A DNA stretch of 64,000 bases from Lentinula raphanica (lineage: Eukaryota > Basidiomycota > Agaricomycetes > Agaricales > Omphalotaceae), in NCBI GenBank assembly GCA_027919835.1, contig JANVFP010000033.1, forward strand, positions 186,001 through 250,000, read 5' to 3'. The position numbers and the translations under genes were made by a program. Under the pieces are notes generated by a model, which was not told where the DNA came from, searched no databases, and worked only from the letters and a program-made list of their open reading frames with translations. Positions 23,301 through 33,212 of this stretch are shown here, one piece after another (within the stretch, counting starts at the first letter, position 1; each line of letters starts with the position of its first letter).

Positions 23301-23406
23301 CTGCCCGGAAGAGTTTTTTAAGCTTGGAAAGCCACTCCTGTAACTTTGCAAAGCATATATGGAGACTTCTCAGTCTACTTCGTGAAGTTCTTACAGCTAC
23401 AGCTGC
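20345..23406. repeat. 3.06-kb palindromic fold-back element (copy 1)
   Basis: It begins gcagctgtagctgtaag and ends with the exact reverse complement. The outer ~1.3 kb of the two arms (20345-21660 and 22090-23406) are almost identical: only scattered substitutions, such as one in a 118-codon frame present in both arms. The inner 150-200 bp on either side of the centre (about 21876) are diverged but still complementary. The arms contain an AT-rich part, the motif tacgcgacaagtgt, and about six ~65-bp tandem units around gtgtgttatacttaacacactta (21050-21490, mirrored at 22260-22700). No transposase was recognised. A related element lies at 29881-31735. Confidence 0.9.
21050..21490. repeat. ~65-bp tandem units in the palindrome arm (mirrored at 22260-22700)
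   Basis: Units contain 'tgttatacttaacacactta', 'acaatgaaaaaccttgaaaca' style segments and 'gtgttcatgtgtg', repeated about six times with drift. The weak reading frames across them are repeats without homology to known domains. Subterminal repeats of this type are often transposase-binding arrays in non-autonomous elements. Confidence 0.65.
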
Positions 23407-25383
23407 TAAGTTGATCTTTTTGATCATTGCACGCCTGCGCGGAAAAACCGCGCAACAGCGAGAACTACACGTTCATGTGGTAAAGTCACTACCAGATCTT
23501 CTCGTTCTTCTACTACTGTATCTTCATCTTCTATTGCCGTGAAAAAAACTACCAAGGCCTCCAAACTGGGTGCAAAGTCTACTGTTCTTTCTGCCAAACA
23601 GTCCAGCCACTCTTCCACCCCTCTACCCTTGGGACCTAGGGCCGCTGAGTTTGTAAAGGCTCAAGACAGGAAAGCTCTAGAAGAGGAAAGGAAGAAAGGT
23701 ATTTCTTAACGTACTTTCCTCAAATTGTTCATTTACTTTTTTTCTTCTAAGATATACGTCAAAGAGCCAAAGCAGCTAAAGATGCTGAAGATGCTGATTT
23801 CAGTCAAGATGAAGAAGAGGCTAGAGCTTCTTCTCCCCCTGCAACTTCTGACGTAGATGAAGAGGAGTTTCGTAGTATTTATGGTGAGTTGTTGATCTGC
23901 TGTATTTGTGACCATAACTCAAGGGGTCCTAGGGGAAGTAGAAACACTGGAGGAGCATGAAGAACTTCAGGAAGACAAGGAAATGTCAGACGACTGTTTT
24001 GACTCAGGTTTAGCTGTTGAAGAGGAGAACGTGTTTCAAGATATAGAGATAGAAGAACCTGATAATGGAGTAAGTTCTCGCATTCTTAGAGGTTTCTCCT
24101 ATAACATCTATTTCTCAGATAGAAGTAGAGAGGACGCCAGCCAGAGGCAACTCTACATTCTCTTCTCCCTCCAAACGTTCCTCTATTCAAGCTGCTGCAG
24201 CTCGAAACAAACTCAGAAGACAGCTCAACGTTTCTCCTACAAAGACTTTCAGAAAGCCTTCTCCAGAGAAACGTAAAGTATACAAGGTCACTTCCAATAT
24301 GTTCACGCCACATACCAGGAAACTTGCTGAAGCAGGCAAACGTCAAGCCCGGAGAGTTTCCACTATAGAAGAACCCTTTCCTGCGGACAAACACCAGTTT
24401 TTTTTGGAAGTGGCCAGGTCTACTGCAGCTGCTGAGGAACTGGTAGAGGTTTTTGAGACCGTCAAGGCAGATACTGATCTTCAAAAGCTGCTGACTACCT
24501 TTGTAACGTTATCTTTCCCTTTCTTTTTTGAAGTGACCTGACTACAGTACTTAGATGGGCTACGCACGTGGAGGATTATTCACTTCTTTGGCCAAGAAAG
24601 CTCGTGAATTCACTGCTAGCTACTACGCTCTTCCTGGCACAAAGAAGTCCTCAGAGGTTAAAGACATTGTTGCCTGGCTTCTCAGCGACGGACACTTTAA
24701 ATTTGGTGATATCGATATAGAAGTAAGTGAATGTTTACGTCCTCATTCTTCTGCTAATATTCTTATATTTAGGCCAAGACATTCAATGCAAAGAAGCCCT
24801 TTGAGGCTGATGGTATAGCACATCTTCTCAGACTGGAATATTTTGCGACCAAAGGTGGTGCTAATATTGCTGTCTTCAAAGAGATGGTTGCTGCTAAACG
24901 CATCAATGGACCCACTATAGCTTTAATGGTCACTGTTGTGAGTACGACTTTGTAATTCCACCGGGTTTTATCTGATAAAATATTTAGCTGGAACATGCAC
25001 TTATGGAGTATTCAGACGGTACCTATCGTAACTCTGAATTCACAAATTCTGCCAGTTCACGGTGTGTTATACTATGAGCTGTTTGAAAGATTATTTATTG
25101 ATAACCACTGTTAGTTATTGTCATCATCTATCTTCCTATAATCGTATAGCTATAGCTGCTCCTACTTGGGCTGATGCTTTCGAAGTCAAACTATTCCATT
25201 TGGTCCTGTGAGTCACTATATATATTTATTGTTTTATTTATTGACAAAATAAATAGTAACCAATCCAACAAGACTTTCCTTCTGGACGTTCAAGCTGATG
25301 ATATGAATGAGGTAGACCTTGCTGAGCTGGAAGCTAGTGCTGTAGCTGCCAGTAATACTGGTGTTGCAAGTTCTTCTACTTAA

Positions 25384-26040
25384 ATAACCGTATATTTCTC
25401 CTCTGGTCTACTTTCCTTATGAGTATTATATAGTCCCTTTAATGTTTTGACTAGAATTTTGTTGTTCTTTACCCTTATTATATAGTCCATTTAATGTTAT
25501 GGGTTGTCTAGTATATTTAGGAAACACTGAGACACTTTAAGATGCTCAATGTTGACCTAAGTCATCTCATACACTATTAAAAAACTCTGGATTTCTCTAG
25601 CTCGCTCAAGCTAGCTTTCAGACTACCTGAGTCTATCTTAGTTCATGCAAGTTAATTTGAAGTTGTCCTGATGGTCTCAGATTACGGTCAAGCTCACCTG
25701 AGTTGATTTCAAGTTGACCTAAAAGAGATCAAGTAAACCTTGAGTAAGCTGGAGTTACTCAAGTCGACATCAGGTTAACCTCAAGTTAGCTGGAAGTAAG
25801 CTGGAGTTACCCAAGTCCACATCAGGTTAACCTCAAGTTAGCTAGAAGTAAGCTCAAGTCACTCAAGTTGACTTCAGGTTAGCCTTGGGTAGGCTCAAGT
25901 TTCTCAAGTGGACTTCAGGTTAACCTTAAGATTTTCAAAAAGTGAACCTTGGCTCAGGTTACTAGAGAGAATTCATCAACTTAGCTGCTCTAAGGCAACT
26001 CTATCTACTGAGGTGAGCTTATACTAGCCTGAGTAGAGGG
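25384..26040 (+). repeat. Non-coding region with 52-bp tandem repeats (25751-25930)
   Basis: Downstream of the split DUF6532-like gene no further gene is seen. 25660-25960 is built of units such as 'caagtcgacatcaggttaac', 'ctcaagttagctggaagtaa' and 'gctggagtta', with two nearly exact 52-bp copies (25751-25802, 25803-25854) and degenerate copies either side. It may be the subterminal repeat region of the large element, but no terminal inverted repeat could be matched to the left side. 26046-26054 (ttttcctgatg) resembles the end of the CATCAGG MITE family. Confidence 0.6.
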
Positions 26041-26514
26041 GGTATTTTCCTGATGCAACACTATGATCTCCTTCCATTGTCTCGTCTTTCACCTCTTCAC
26101 TCTTTGTTGCTTCAATCAGTGATTCCTCAGACTCCTCCCTCGCGTCCTCATTTGAATTCGCCTCCACCGTCACCTCCACCGCTGCTGCTACGGTTTGGCA
26201 ACTCAAAAACCCTGTTGCTGAGGTGCAGGAGCAGGGCGATCAATAACTCCCTTCACACCTGTATTCGGACCGTCTTGGATAACCTGACGAGCTTGGGGAT
26301 GACCGTCCGGCCAGTAGAACCATCTCCCCATCTGAATGACGCAATTGGACTGGATGTACCCTGGCAAATGGGTACAGTTTCAAAGGAGGTGATTCTCCTT
26401 GCAGAAAAAGCACAAAATATGCGGCGGTCCTCATCCGCGCTGACCATTCCAAGGGGGTCCGCTGTATCCATTCCCGTGCACAGGGATCAAATTCGGGTAG
26501 GTTGTAGGAGGCCC

Positions 26515-26541
26515 TTAGAGATGAGAATATTTTTCCTGATG
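26515..26541. mobile_element. 27-bp remnant of a CATCAGG MITE end
   Basis: ttagagatgagaatattttt and the following cctgatg match the right terminal 27 bp of the element at 27139-27410. The rest of the element is missing. It lies within the Gag reading frame and brings in a stop, suggesting imprecise excision. Confidence 0.6.
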
Positions 26542-27136
26542 TGCGATTGCATTCGCCAGTCGGGGTGAAATACTCACAACCTGGGCATAAACACCGGCAT
26601 AGTTCACGTCGTGAACATTCAAAGAGCGCAGTTGGCAAGCAAGGTCATCAATACTTTCGGCAGGAGACTTCTCAACAATCTTTGTACGGACTTCTTGCTT
26701 AACCGTTTTCTTCTTAGGCTTTGGCTCCACCTCGGAATCGCTACCACTTGAGGATTCGTTGGAACTGTCTTCGCTTTCGCTCGTAGGGGGTGAAACATGC
26801 TTCTTTTTCTTCGGCTTCTTTGATTTTGTGGGCTTGACCTCCTCTGGACCATTGTCAGAGTCCATCCCCATTACCTCATCCTCGAAGATCCGCATCCCCA
26901 TCTTGTAAGCAGTCTCAACGCTAGGAATCGACTTGAAATCCGGCGTCGCATTCCCCATCCTGAGATAGAGCAGAATCTCTCGACGATCAGCCTTGTGGAT
27001 ACCGTGCCAGAAATAACAATTTGTTTCTTTCACCGTCAACTCATTGTCTTTGGCGATACGGCGAAATTGGTGGTAGTATTCGGCGAACTTCGCCTCATCA
27101 TCGAGCCTCCTTTTGGCATGGTCAGCGGCAAGCTTC

Positions 27137-27412
27137 TTCATCAGGAAAAATATTCTCATCTCTAGAGTCCCCAGAGATACCCCCCAATTCCTAGGTAGTC
27201 TCAGAGAGCCTAGAGTATCTGAGTTCTTTGAGGCTTCTAAAAATTCTCTGGGTGCTTTCTGGTGCTTTCTGGTGCTTTCAGATGCTTTCAGGATCTTTCA
27301 GGATCTCTAGGATGTTTTTTGATCTTTCAAAGTTCACAAAAATCTCTGAGCAGCTTAGGAATTGGGGGGTATCTCTGGGGACTCTAGAGATGAGAATATT
27401 TTTCCTGATGTT
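27137..27412. mobile_element. MITE, CATCAGG family (272 bp, TSD TT)
   Basis: The element is 27139-27410. Its two ends are perfect 55-bp inverted repeats starting catcaggaaaaatattctca, flanked by TT on both sides. Excising it with one TT restores the Gag frame (…HLKKLAAD…). It has no coding capacity. Relatives in the window: 36084-36309, 47374-47612 and the remnant 26515-26541. The 2-bp target suggests mobilisation by a CACTA/Plavaka- or Tc1-like transposase. Confidence 0.85.
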
Positions 27413-28283
27413 CAAGTGTCGTCGGGTGTAACGATGGCCTTGTTTTGAACCCGCATAAGCGTCATACAGTTCCTCCTTCAACTGGGTCCAATCATTCCTC
27501 TTGTACCCCTCCACCCCTTGAGGGTCATCCAATACTCCCTGGTCGGAGTGTCAACATACTTCAAGACCAGTCTGACTTTTTCCCCGTCGGTAAGCTCTTG
27601 GTCGATAGCGTGACCTTCGAATTCTTTCAAAAAGTATTTCAACTGAGGCCCATCGCCGCGGAACTTTTCAGGAGCTCTCGTGGATCCGGGCGCAGGAAGA
27701 TATGCAGGGCCTTTTGTAGCAGGACGCGGAAGCAGGGTAGACATATCGATAGGCAAGGTACTCGGTCCAATGATCGGCAGCAGCGATGGAGTAGAGACTA
27801 ACAAAGACAAAGAAGATAATGTTGACGGGGTTGTATGCAAAGACGTGAACTTGCTGATGGGTGCATTATCCTTTGTAGGACTCGATGCTAACGAACTGAT
27901 GCCAGGAGTATGATCAGGATCAGAGATGGAATCGTCAACGTGTACGTTCGACTCAGAGACAGTCACCATAACATGCGTATGCGATTGAGATTTGTTGTCC
28001 GGAAACTGATATCAAAGTCGTCCTGTGGTCAGGAACTGTCTGTGCGACATAGATGCAATACCTCGTCTGAGTGGCAACACTCATCTAGGGAGCGTTGACG
28101 GCCTTGAACATGCTCGTGAAATTGTGCAAAGACTCGGACCAAGAAAGATTTCTTGGGTTCGCGGTGGGCTCCAGATGTAGAGGCTGGATCAGGTATCGTC
28201 AGAGAGCTGTAGATAATAGAAGATAGGTATATTCTGAGATAGAGCCTTTCCGGGGAATCGATAGGATTCCCCGTTGTATACAT

Positions 28284-28547
28284 GATATTTTATCTACTGT
28301 ACCGCACGACGAGCATAAGGCTCAGTCGTGTTCTAGAAACTATGCCACTAGTGTCTTTTTGTAAGTAAAAAGGTAAGTAAAAGTAAGTAAAACATGAGGA
28401 TTCTGTCTAAAATACATTGTGTAAGGTGAGGTTCTTGTCATATGTCAAACCTTGCCCTTTGCCCTATTCCGTAGTCCTGTACATCCCGAATGGCGGGCTC
28501 CAAGGTCAGTCCAATTCCAGTCGATACAGACCCAACCCAGAAACCAG
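28284..28547. other. Non-coding spacer upstream of Gag remains
   Basis: No gene is seen. 28355-28395 is a short (aagt)-rich tract (aagtaaaaaggtaagtaaaa). This may be what is left of the retrotransposon leader, but no primer-binding site was recognised. Confidence 0.4.
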
Positions 28548-28894
28548 TAACAAGGTATAAAGTCGGTTCTTAGTATAATGCCTTATGACAGGTCACTTAG
28601 CACGAACACAGAGTATGACTTCACAGATTTGTCAATCAAATTATATTTATAGCAGGGTGTGGGCCGTTGTCAGAGATTCTGCACTATCTTATATCTCAAG
28701 TCAAATGCAGTCTTGTAAGATCTTTTAGATCAGCAATACTGGTCAGCAGAACGCAGTGACACAGATATACCAGTCATAAGATCTGGACTAAGGGGGTTTG
28801 TTTGAGTGGCTTCCACTTGGATAAGGGGTTTTAGGCTCGGAAAGCAATGGAATACCAGATGTTATGGCAGACCAATCGATTCCGCTCCTGGGTG
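28548..28894 (-). mobile_element. LTR family 1 fragment (copy B)
   Basis: Aligns almost base for base with 18921-19268 of copy A, starting taacaaggtataaag. The homology stops abruptly at gattccgctcctgggtga, after which unrelated sequence follows. Confidence 0.8.
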
Positions 28895-29065
28895 AGCTGC
28901 CTTTCCCAGTCATTGAAGCAAATATTGTGGAAATCAGCTTGGTGGTTATTTGACATTTTAGGATGAAGAGGTCAAACTGGAATAGTACATTGGTCAATGG
29001 TTCGCTCTGCAACTTCATTGAGGTGGTTGGGTTGCAATTCAGAAGCAGTTCTTCCTGCATCCACA

Positions 29066-29163
29066 TTAGTGTTTGGCTCGGGTCAGGTCGGGTGCTTCTG
29101 AAGCTGACCCGACCCAGGACCCGACTATACCCGTACCTGTGACCCCGGGTGCTGGGTACCCGG
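29066..29163. mobile_element. hAT-like terminal sequence
   Basis: tagtgtttggctcgggtcag continues into GC-rich cgggtcagg/cccgaccc inverted repeats. It matches the terminal repeat at 44034 (read on the minus strand: tagtgtttggctcaggtggg). Probably a solo end; LTR copy C follows directly. Confidence 0.55.
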
Positions 29164-29743
29164 TAATGAGGTATAAAGTCAGTTCTTAGTATAATGCCTT
29201 ATGACAGGTCACTTAGCACAAACACAGAGTACGGCTTCACAGATTTGTCAATCAAATTGTATTTATAGTGAGGTGTGGGGCATTGTCAGAGATTCCGCAC
29301 TATCTTATATCTCAAGTCGAACGCAGTCTTGTAAGATCTTTTAGATCAGCAATACTGGTCAGCAGAACGAAGTGACGTGGATATACCAGTCGTAAGATCT
29401 GGACTAAGGGGTTTGTTTTGAGTGGCTTCCACTCGGATAAGTGGTTTTAGGCTCGGAAAGCAACGGAATACCAGACGTTATGGCAGACCAATCGATTCCG
29501 CTACCGGGTGAAGCAGTACTGATCACTATTCTCAGTAAAACCTCGAAGATCATGCAGATCACCAATCACTACATGTCAACTTGAACAGAGCTACCAAAAC
29601 TCTGCACATTCACTTGGCACAACCTGAGACCAAGTCCTCTGTATCTCCGGAATGGAGTCTACCTTCAATTAGCAAGTGACAGACACCAAGTCAAACCACT
29701 CAATAGTTGGGCTTATTGCAATGAAGTAACACACTTAATCTGC
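29164..29743 (-). mobile_element. LTR family 1 fragment (copy C)
   Basis: About 95% identical to 18921-19500 of copy A, starting taatgaggtataaag and ending at cacacttaatctgc. The remaining two thirds of the LTR are missing. Confidence 0.8.
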
Positions 29744-29880
29744 CAGCTGATACTGTAAAACTTTTGTAAAAAGTACCGATAAGTTATTGGGTACCTATTG
29801 CAAATAGTTGTGATAACCCGGACGGGGTCCCAGAAATGGCCCCGGGGGGTGGTCATGCCTGTCACTACCTGTCACATACG

Positions 29881-31735
29881 GCTTATATTTACTGTTTTGG
29901 GTAATTAATAATCATCCAGATATTAAATAAGCAGTACATTTTCAAAAAAAACCCAAAAATTCATAAAAATTCATAAAAAACCTAAAATGGCCTGATTAGG
30001 TCAGATCAGGATATGTAAGCAAATGACCTCATATGATAAAAAATGATGTAGGGTCAATGTAGGTACTAAAAATAGCCCTAAAAATGCCTAAAAATGGGAA
30101 AAATATTTAGGGATAGTATAGAGCCTATTGCAGGTCCAGGCACATCAAAATTACCAAAAAAGGTAAAAATTTGATCATAAATCTTGTAGCAAAAAATCTG
30201 AAAAAAATCCTAAAAATGGTAAAAAAAATTCAGGGGTGCCTTGTTGGCCCTGAAAACGCAAAATAAAAAAAATACGCGACAAGTGTAAAAATTTTTATCA
30301 CTCCAAATCATTCCAAATCCACTATACAGTCAGTATATATGATGTATATGCTATATATAGCATCCTAGTACCTTTATTGGGCTAAAAATAGAACTTGATC
30401 TCATCTGATAGTAAAAAATCTAAACAAATCATAAAAAATACTCACAAAATTCAGGGGTGCCTCATTGGCCCTAAAAATGCAAAACCAAAAAATTTACATG
30501 ATACAATTGAAAAACAACATCACTCCAAATCATACCAAATCCACTACACAGGAATTGTATCTAGAAGAATATGATATAGACAACATCCTTACACAGTATA
30601 AAGTTCAGACAAACATTATTGAGTGTGCTATTAATGAATTTCGACTCAAAAACACCAAATAAGTGCCCATAAGCACCCAAAACTTGTTGTTACGAGTGTG
30701 TTATAGTATAACAATGAGGGTGTTATGTATATTCAGTAACATTGTTCCAACTTTTTGACTGTTAAGTGTGTTAAGTATAGTGACTGATAACACTGTTTTA
30801 AGTATTTTCATTATCAACTGTGTTAAGTATAATACATATAAGTACTGTTATGAGTTTTAGTGTGTTAGGTATGATAAGTGCTAAGTGTACTGAACATATT
30901 GAGTAATATAAATTGTTCTAAGTTATCAAGGGTACTAGGTGTGCTAAAAATATCATCTACAATATATTTACTCCCCAAATTATTCAGTTTGGTATGATTC
31001 TTGAGTGATATAAGTGATTGAGGGTACTAGGGTGCTATAAATTGCATATACATGATATATACTGACTGTGTAGTAGATTTGGTATGATTTGGAGTAATGT
31101 TGTTTTTCAATTGAATCATGTAAATTTTTTTATTTTGCATTTTCAGGGACAATGAGGCACCCCTGAATTTTGTGAGTATTTTTTATGATTTTTTTAGATT
31201 TTTTACTATCAGATGAGATCAAGTTCTATTTTTAGCCCAATAAAGGTACTAGGATGCTATATATAGCATATACATCATATATACTGACTGTATAGTGGAT
31301 TTGGAATGATTTGGAGTGATAAAAATTTTTACACTTGTCGCGTATTTTTTTTATTTTGCGTTTTCAGGGCCAACAAGGCACCCCTGAATTTTTTTACCAT
31401 TTTTAGGATTTTTTTCAGATTTTTTGCTACAAGATTTATGATCAAATTTTTACCTTTTTTTGGTAATTTTGATGTGCCTGGACCTGCAATAGGCTCTATA
31501 CCATACCTAAATATTTTTTTGCATTTTTAGTGATTTTTGGGCTATTTTTAGTACCTAGATTGACCCTACATCATTTTTTATCATATGAGGTCATTTGCTT
31601 ACATATCCTGATCTGACCTAATCAGGCCATTTTAGGTTTTTTATGAGTTTTCATGAATTTTTGAGTTTTTTTGAAAATGTACTGCTTATTTAATATCTGG
31701 ATGATTATTAATTACCCAAAACAGTAAATATAAGC
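29881..31735. repeat. Second palindromic fold-back element (copy 2, 1.86 kb)
   Basis: It begins gcttatatttactgttttgg and ends with its reverse complement (ccaaaacagtaaatataagc). The arms are about 0.9 kb and meet near 30808. It shares with copy 1 the segments ttggccctgaaaa.gcaaaa, aaatacgcgacaagtgt, the aactcgttgtt(t/a)-type segment and gtgtgttatagtataacaatg. So it is the same family but older, with the outer arm of copy 1 absent and an internal arm duplication. No target duplication was found and no protein domain is seen. Confidence 0.85.
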
Positions 31736-32357
31736 AATACAAGCTTTTTAACCCGTGCCTACGTCACGGTGAATGGATCACCTTCAAAAAAGTTGGGCAA
31801 ATTCATAAATATTCAGGAAATAAATCTAGCTTGTCAAGGAGTGTTGAAACTTGGTGAAGCTCTTGTGCCTCCAGTGCTAAACATTCTGTGCACTTCTAAG
31901 TTCTCTCATTGGTCTTTTTTTTTTGTATTCTTAAGATAACCGCTAGCAAGTAAGGCTAAGTACTAAGGCGCGGGGAGCATTATCGCTCCATCCTACATGT
32001 TTGTGTAAACTACTTTATCTGTATGTATAATAAAGCTGGTGGTATAGTGAATTGTCCTGGTTTGAGTGTCATGCATAAGGGTGGTTTTTGACCTTTCGGT
32101 CTTTAAAAAGGAGAAGGGAGGAAATTCTTTACTTCGCTTCCACACTCTGTCCCACTATTGTGAGGATGGGCATTAGGGCAAAACCAAGTTCCCTTTGCAG
32201 GCATAACCTCTCTGTGGCCTCATGGCTCTTGCTGAACTTGGGTGGCATCCTCAGTGTTCCTCCTCACTGAGTTTGCCAAATCCCACGCAACTGAGTTGCG
32301 ACCTCAGTGCACTAACACCCGGGAGTTTGTGTAGATGCTTTCTACGATCTGTATGTG
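31736..32357. other. No gene recognised
   Basis: A non-repetitive, roughly 45% GC stretch. Short open frames (for example 32088-32270) have no recognisable domain. Nothing else supported. Confidence 0.5.
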
Positions 32358-32700
32358 TACTGTACCTCCATGTATGATTGCAACGGTAACGCATAACGCA
32401 GGCCCCGTTGTGTTGCCAAAATAGCGTTATGTCACGCTAAATTTTGAGGCCGTTGCTTTAATTCCAAGCGTTACATCAAAAAAAAATTCTTATAAAATCA
32501 AAATTTGGCTGAAAATTCTTCATTATTTACTTTTACATTGCAATTGAGCTAAGCTCAGTCTGTTTGTACTTTGACTTCTGCCTAATGAAGCAGCCGTTGA
32601 GGGTTCTGGTTGCCTATGTCACGGTCAAAATCATACTGGTTGCCTAAGTTCGGAGCGTTACATGCACGTGACGGTTGCAATCATACATGGACGTACAGTA
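32358..32700. mobile_element. TA-flanked MITE (339 bp)
   Basis: The element is 32360-32698. Terminal inverted repeats of about 30 bp, ctgtacctccatgtatgatt at the left and aatcatacatggacgtacag at the right, are flanked by TA on both sides. It has no ORF. The structure fits a Tc1/mariner-type non-autonomous element. Confidence 0.8.
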
Positions 32701-33000
32701 TGGGTCTTTTTCTGTATTGTGATTGTCCGTTAGTTGTTACCATTGTTCTCAATGACTTCGTCCTCATCGACCATTCTCTCATTGGTCATTGAACATTTGG
32801 TTTCTGTAACTCTGTTGAGACTTTGTGCATCTGCACTTCCAGCACCTCATTGAGGTTTACTTGCAATTTCCCCTTTGTTCTACCCTGATGTGAGACACCT
32901 GTATGTGACAATTTTTTACTCAGGCCAAGTGTACTGTGTGATGAGATATCCATATCATCTTGACATCCATCCTCATCTATACCTATGATCCTGGACCATC

Positions 33001-33212
33001 CCCTTATTTAGGGTTGGGGAGGATCATGTCGGGTCAGCCTAGAGACCCTAGGGTTGGGTTGGGGCTGTCAAGGGGGTCAGGGTCAAGGAAAATCCTAATC
33101 CTGACTCCAAAGCTGGGGTCAGGTTGGGTTGGGTTGGGTCAAGACTCAACCCCCTTGGGGTCAGGTCAGGTCAAGGGTCAGTGACCCAGCCCTCCCCAAC
33201 ACTACCCTCATT
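33001..33212. mobile_element. hAT-type MITE (196 bp, 8-bp target duplication with one mismatch)
   Basis: The element is 33009-33204. The ends are tagggttggggagg and cctccccaacacta; the flanks are cccttatt and ccctcatt. The interior is made of gggtca/gggttg repeats (gggttgggttgggttgggtc). Confidence 0.75.

Larger units (their letters stand above)
18917..23461 (-). mobile_element. Solo LTR (family 1, copy A) with 4-bp TSD, hosting a palindromic element
   Basis: On the minus strand the LTR begins TGTTGCGCGG at 23457 and ends CCTCGTTA at 18921. It is flanked by the direct repeat gcga (18917-18920 and 23458-23461). Without the inserted palindrome (20345-23406) it is about 1475 bp. Related copies are at 28548-28894, 29164-29743, 33781-34686 and, strongly diverged and inverted, about 38536-40110. 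No internal retrotransposon region is present, so this is a recombined solo LTR. Compared with copy 33781-34686 it lacks about 210 bp at the palindrome insertion point. Confidence 0.8.
18899..25383 (+). pseudogene. Second DUF6532-like gene, split by a solo LTR after codon 7
   Basis: The coding parts are 18899-18920, then 23462-23698, 23752-23883, 23924-24069, 24119-24502, 24555-24722, 24773-24937, 24988-25063, 25150-25207, 25257-25383. They total 1515 nt (504 aa plus stop) with no other break. The ATG lies 110 bp after the dioxygenase stop. The insertion (18921-23457 plus one gcga) falls inside exon 1, after MTNKKVA. The N-terminal half is Ser/Lys-rich and acidic. The C-terminal half resembles DUF6532: GIAHLLRLEYFA, GANIAVFKEMVAAKRINGP, then TIALMVTVLEHALMEYSDGTY. 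It is a likely distant paralogue of the 780-aa protein upstream. The exon 7 donor at 25064 (gtgtta) is the least certain junction. Function unknown. The allele here cannot give a normal transcript unless the LTR is spliced out or bypassed by a new start. Confidence 0.75.
26200..27969 (-). pseudogene. Ty3/Gypsy-type retrotransposon Gag, decayed
   Basis: Starting at 27969: a Ser/Thr/Pro-rich segment, then the capsid-like region (FRGDGPQLKYFLKEFEGHAI, GEKVRLVLKYVDTPTREYW, WTQLKEELYDAY). A MITE at 27139-27410 interrupts it. It resumes with KLAADHAKRRLDDEAKFAEY, FRRIAKDNELT and YFWHGIHKADRREIL, then a charged linker and a CCHC zinc knuckle near 26385-26420 (CFFCKENHLL, stop, NC) in which a TGA replaces the expected Arg codon. 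A 27-bp MITE end (26515-26541) also shifts the frame before the knuckle. No protease or reverse transcriptase follows. Basidiomycete Gypsy Gag proteins have exactly this order. Confidence 0.75.
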
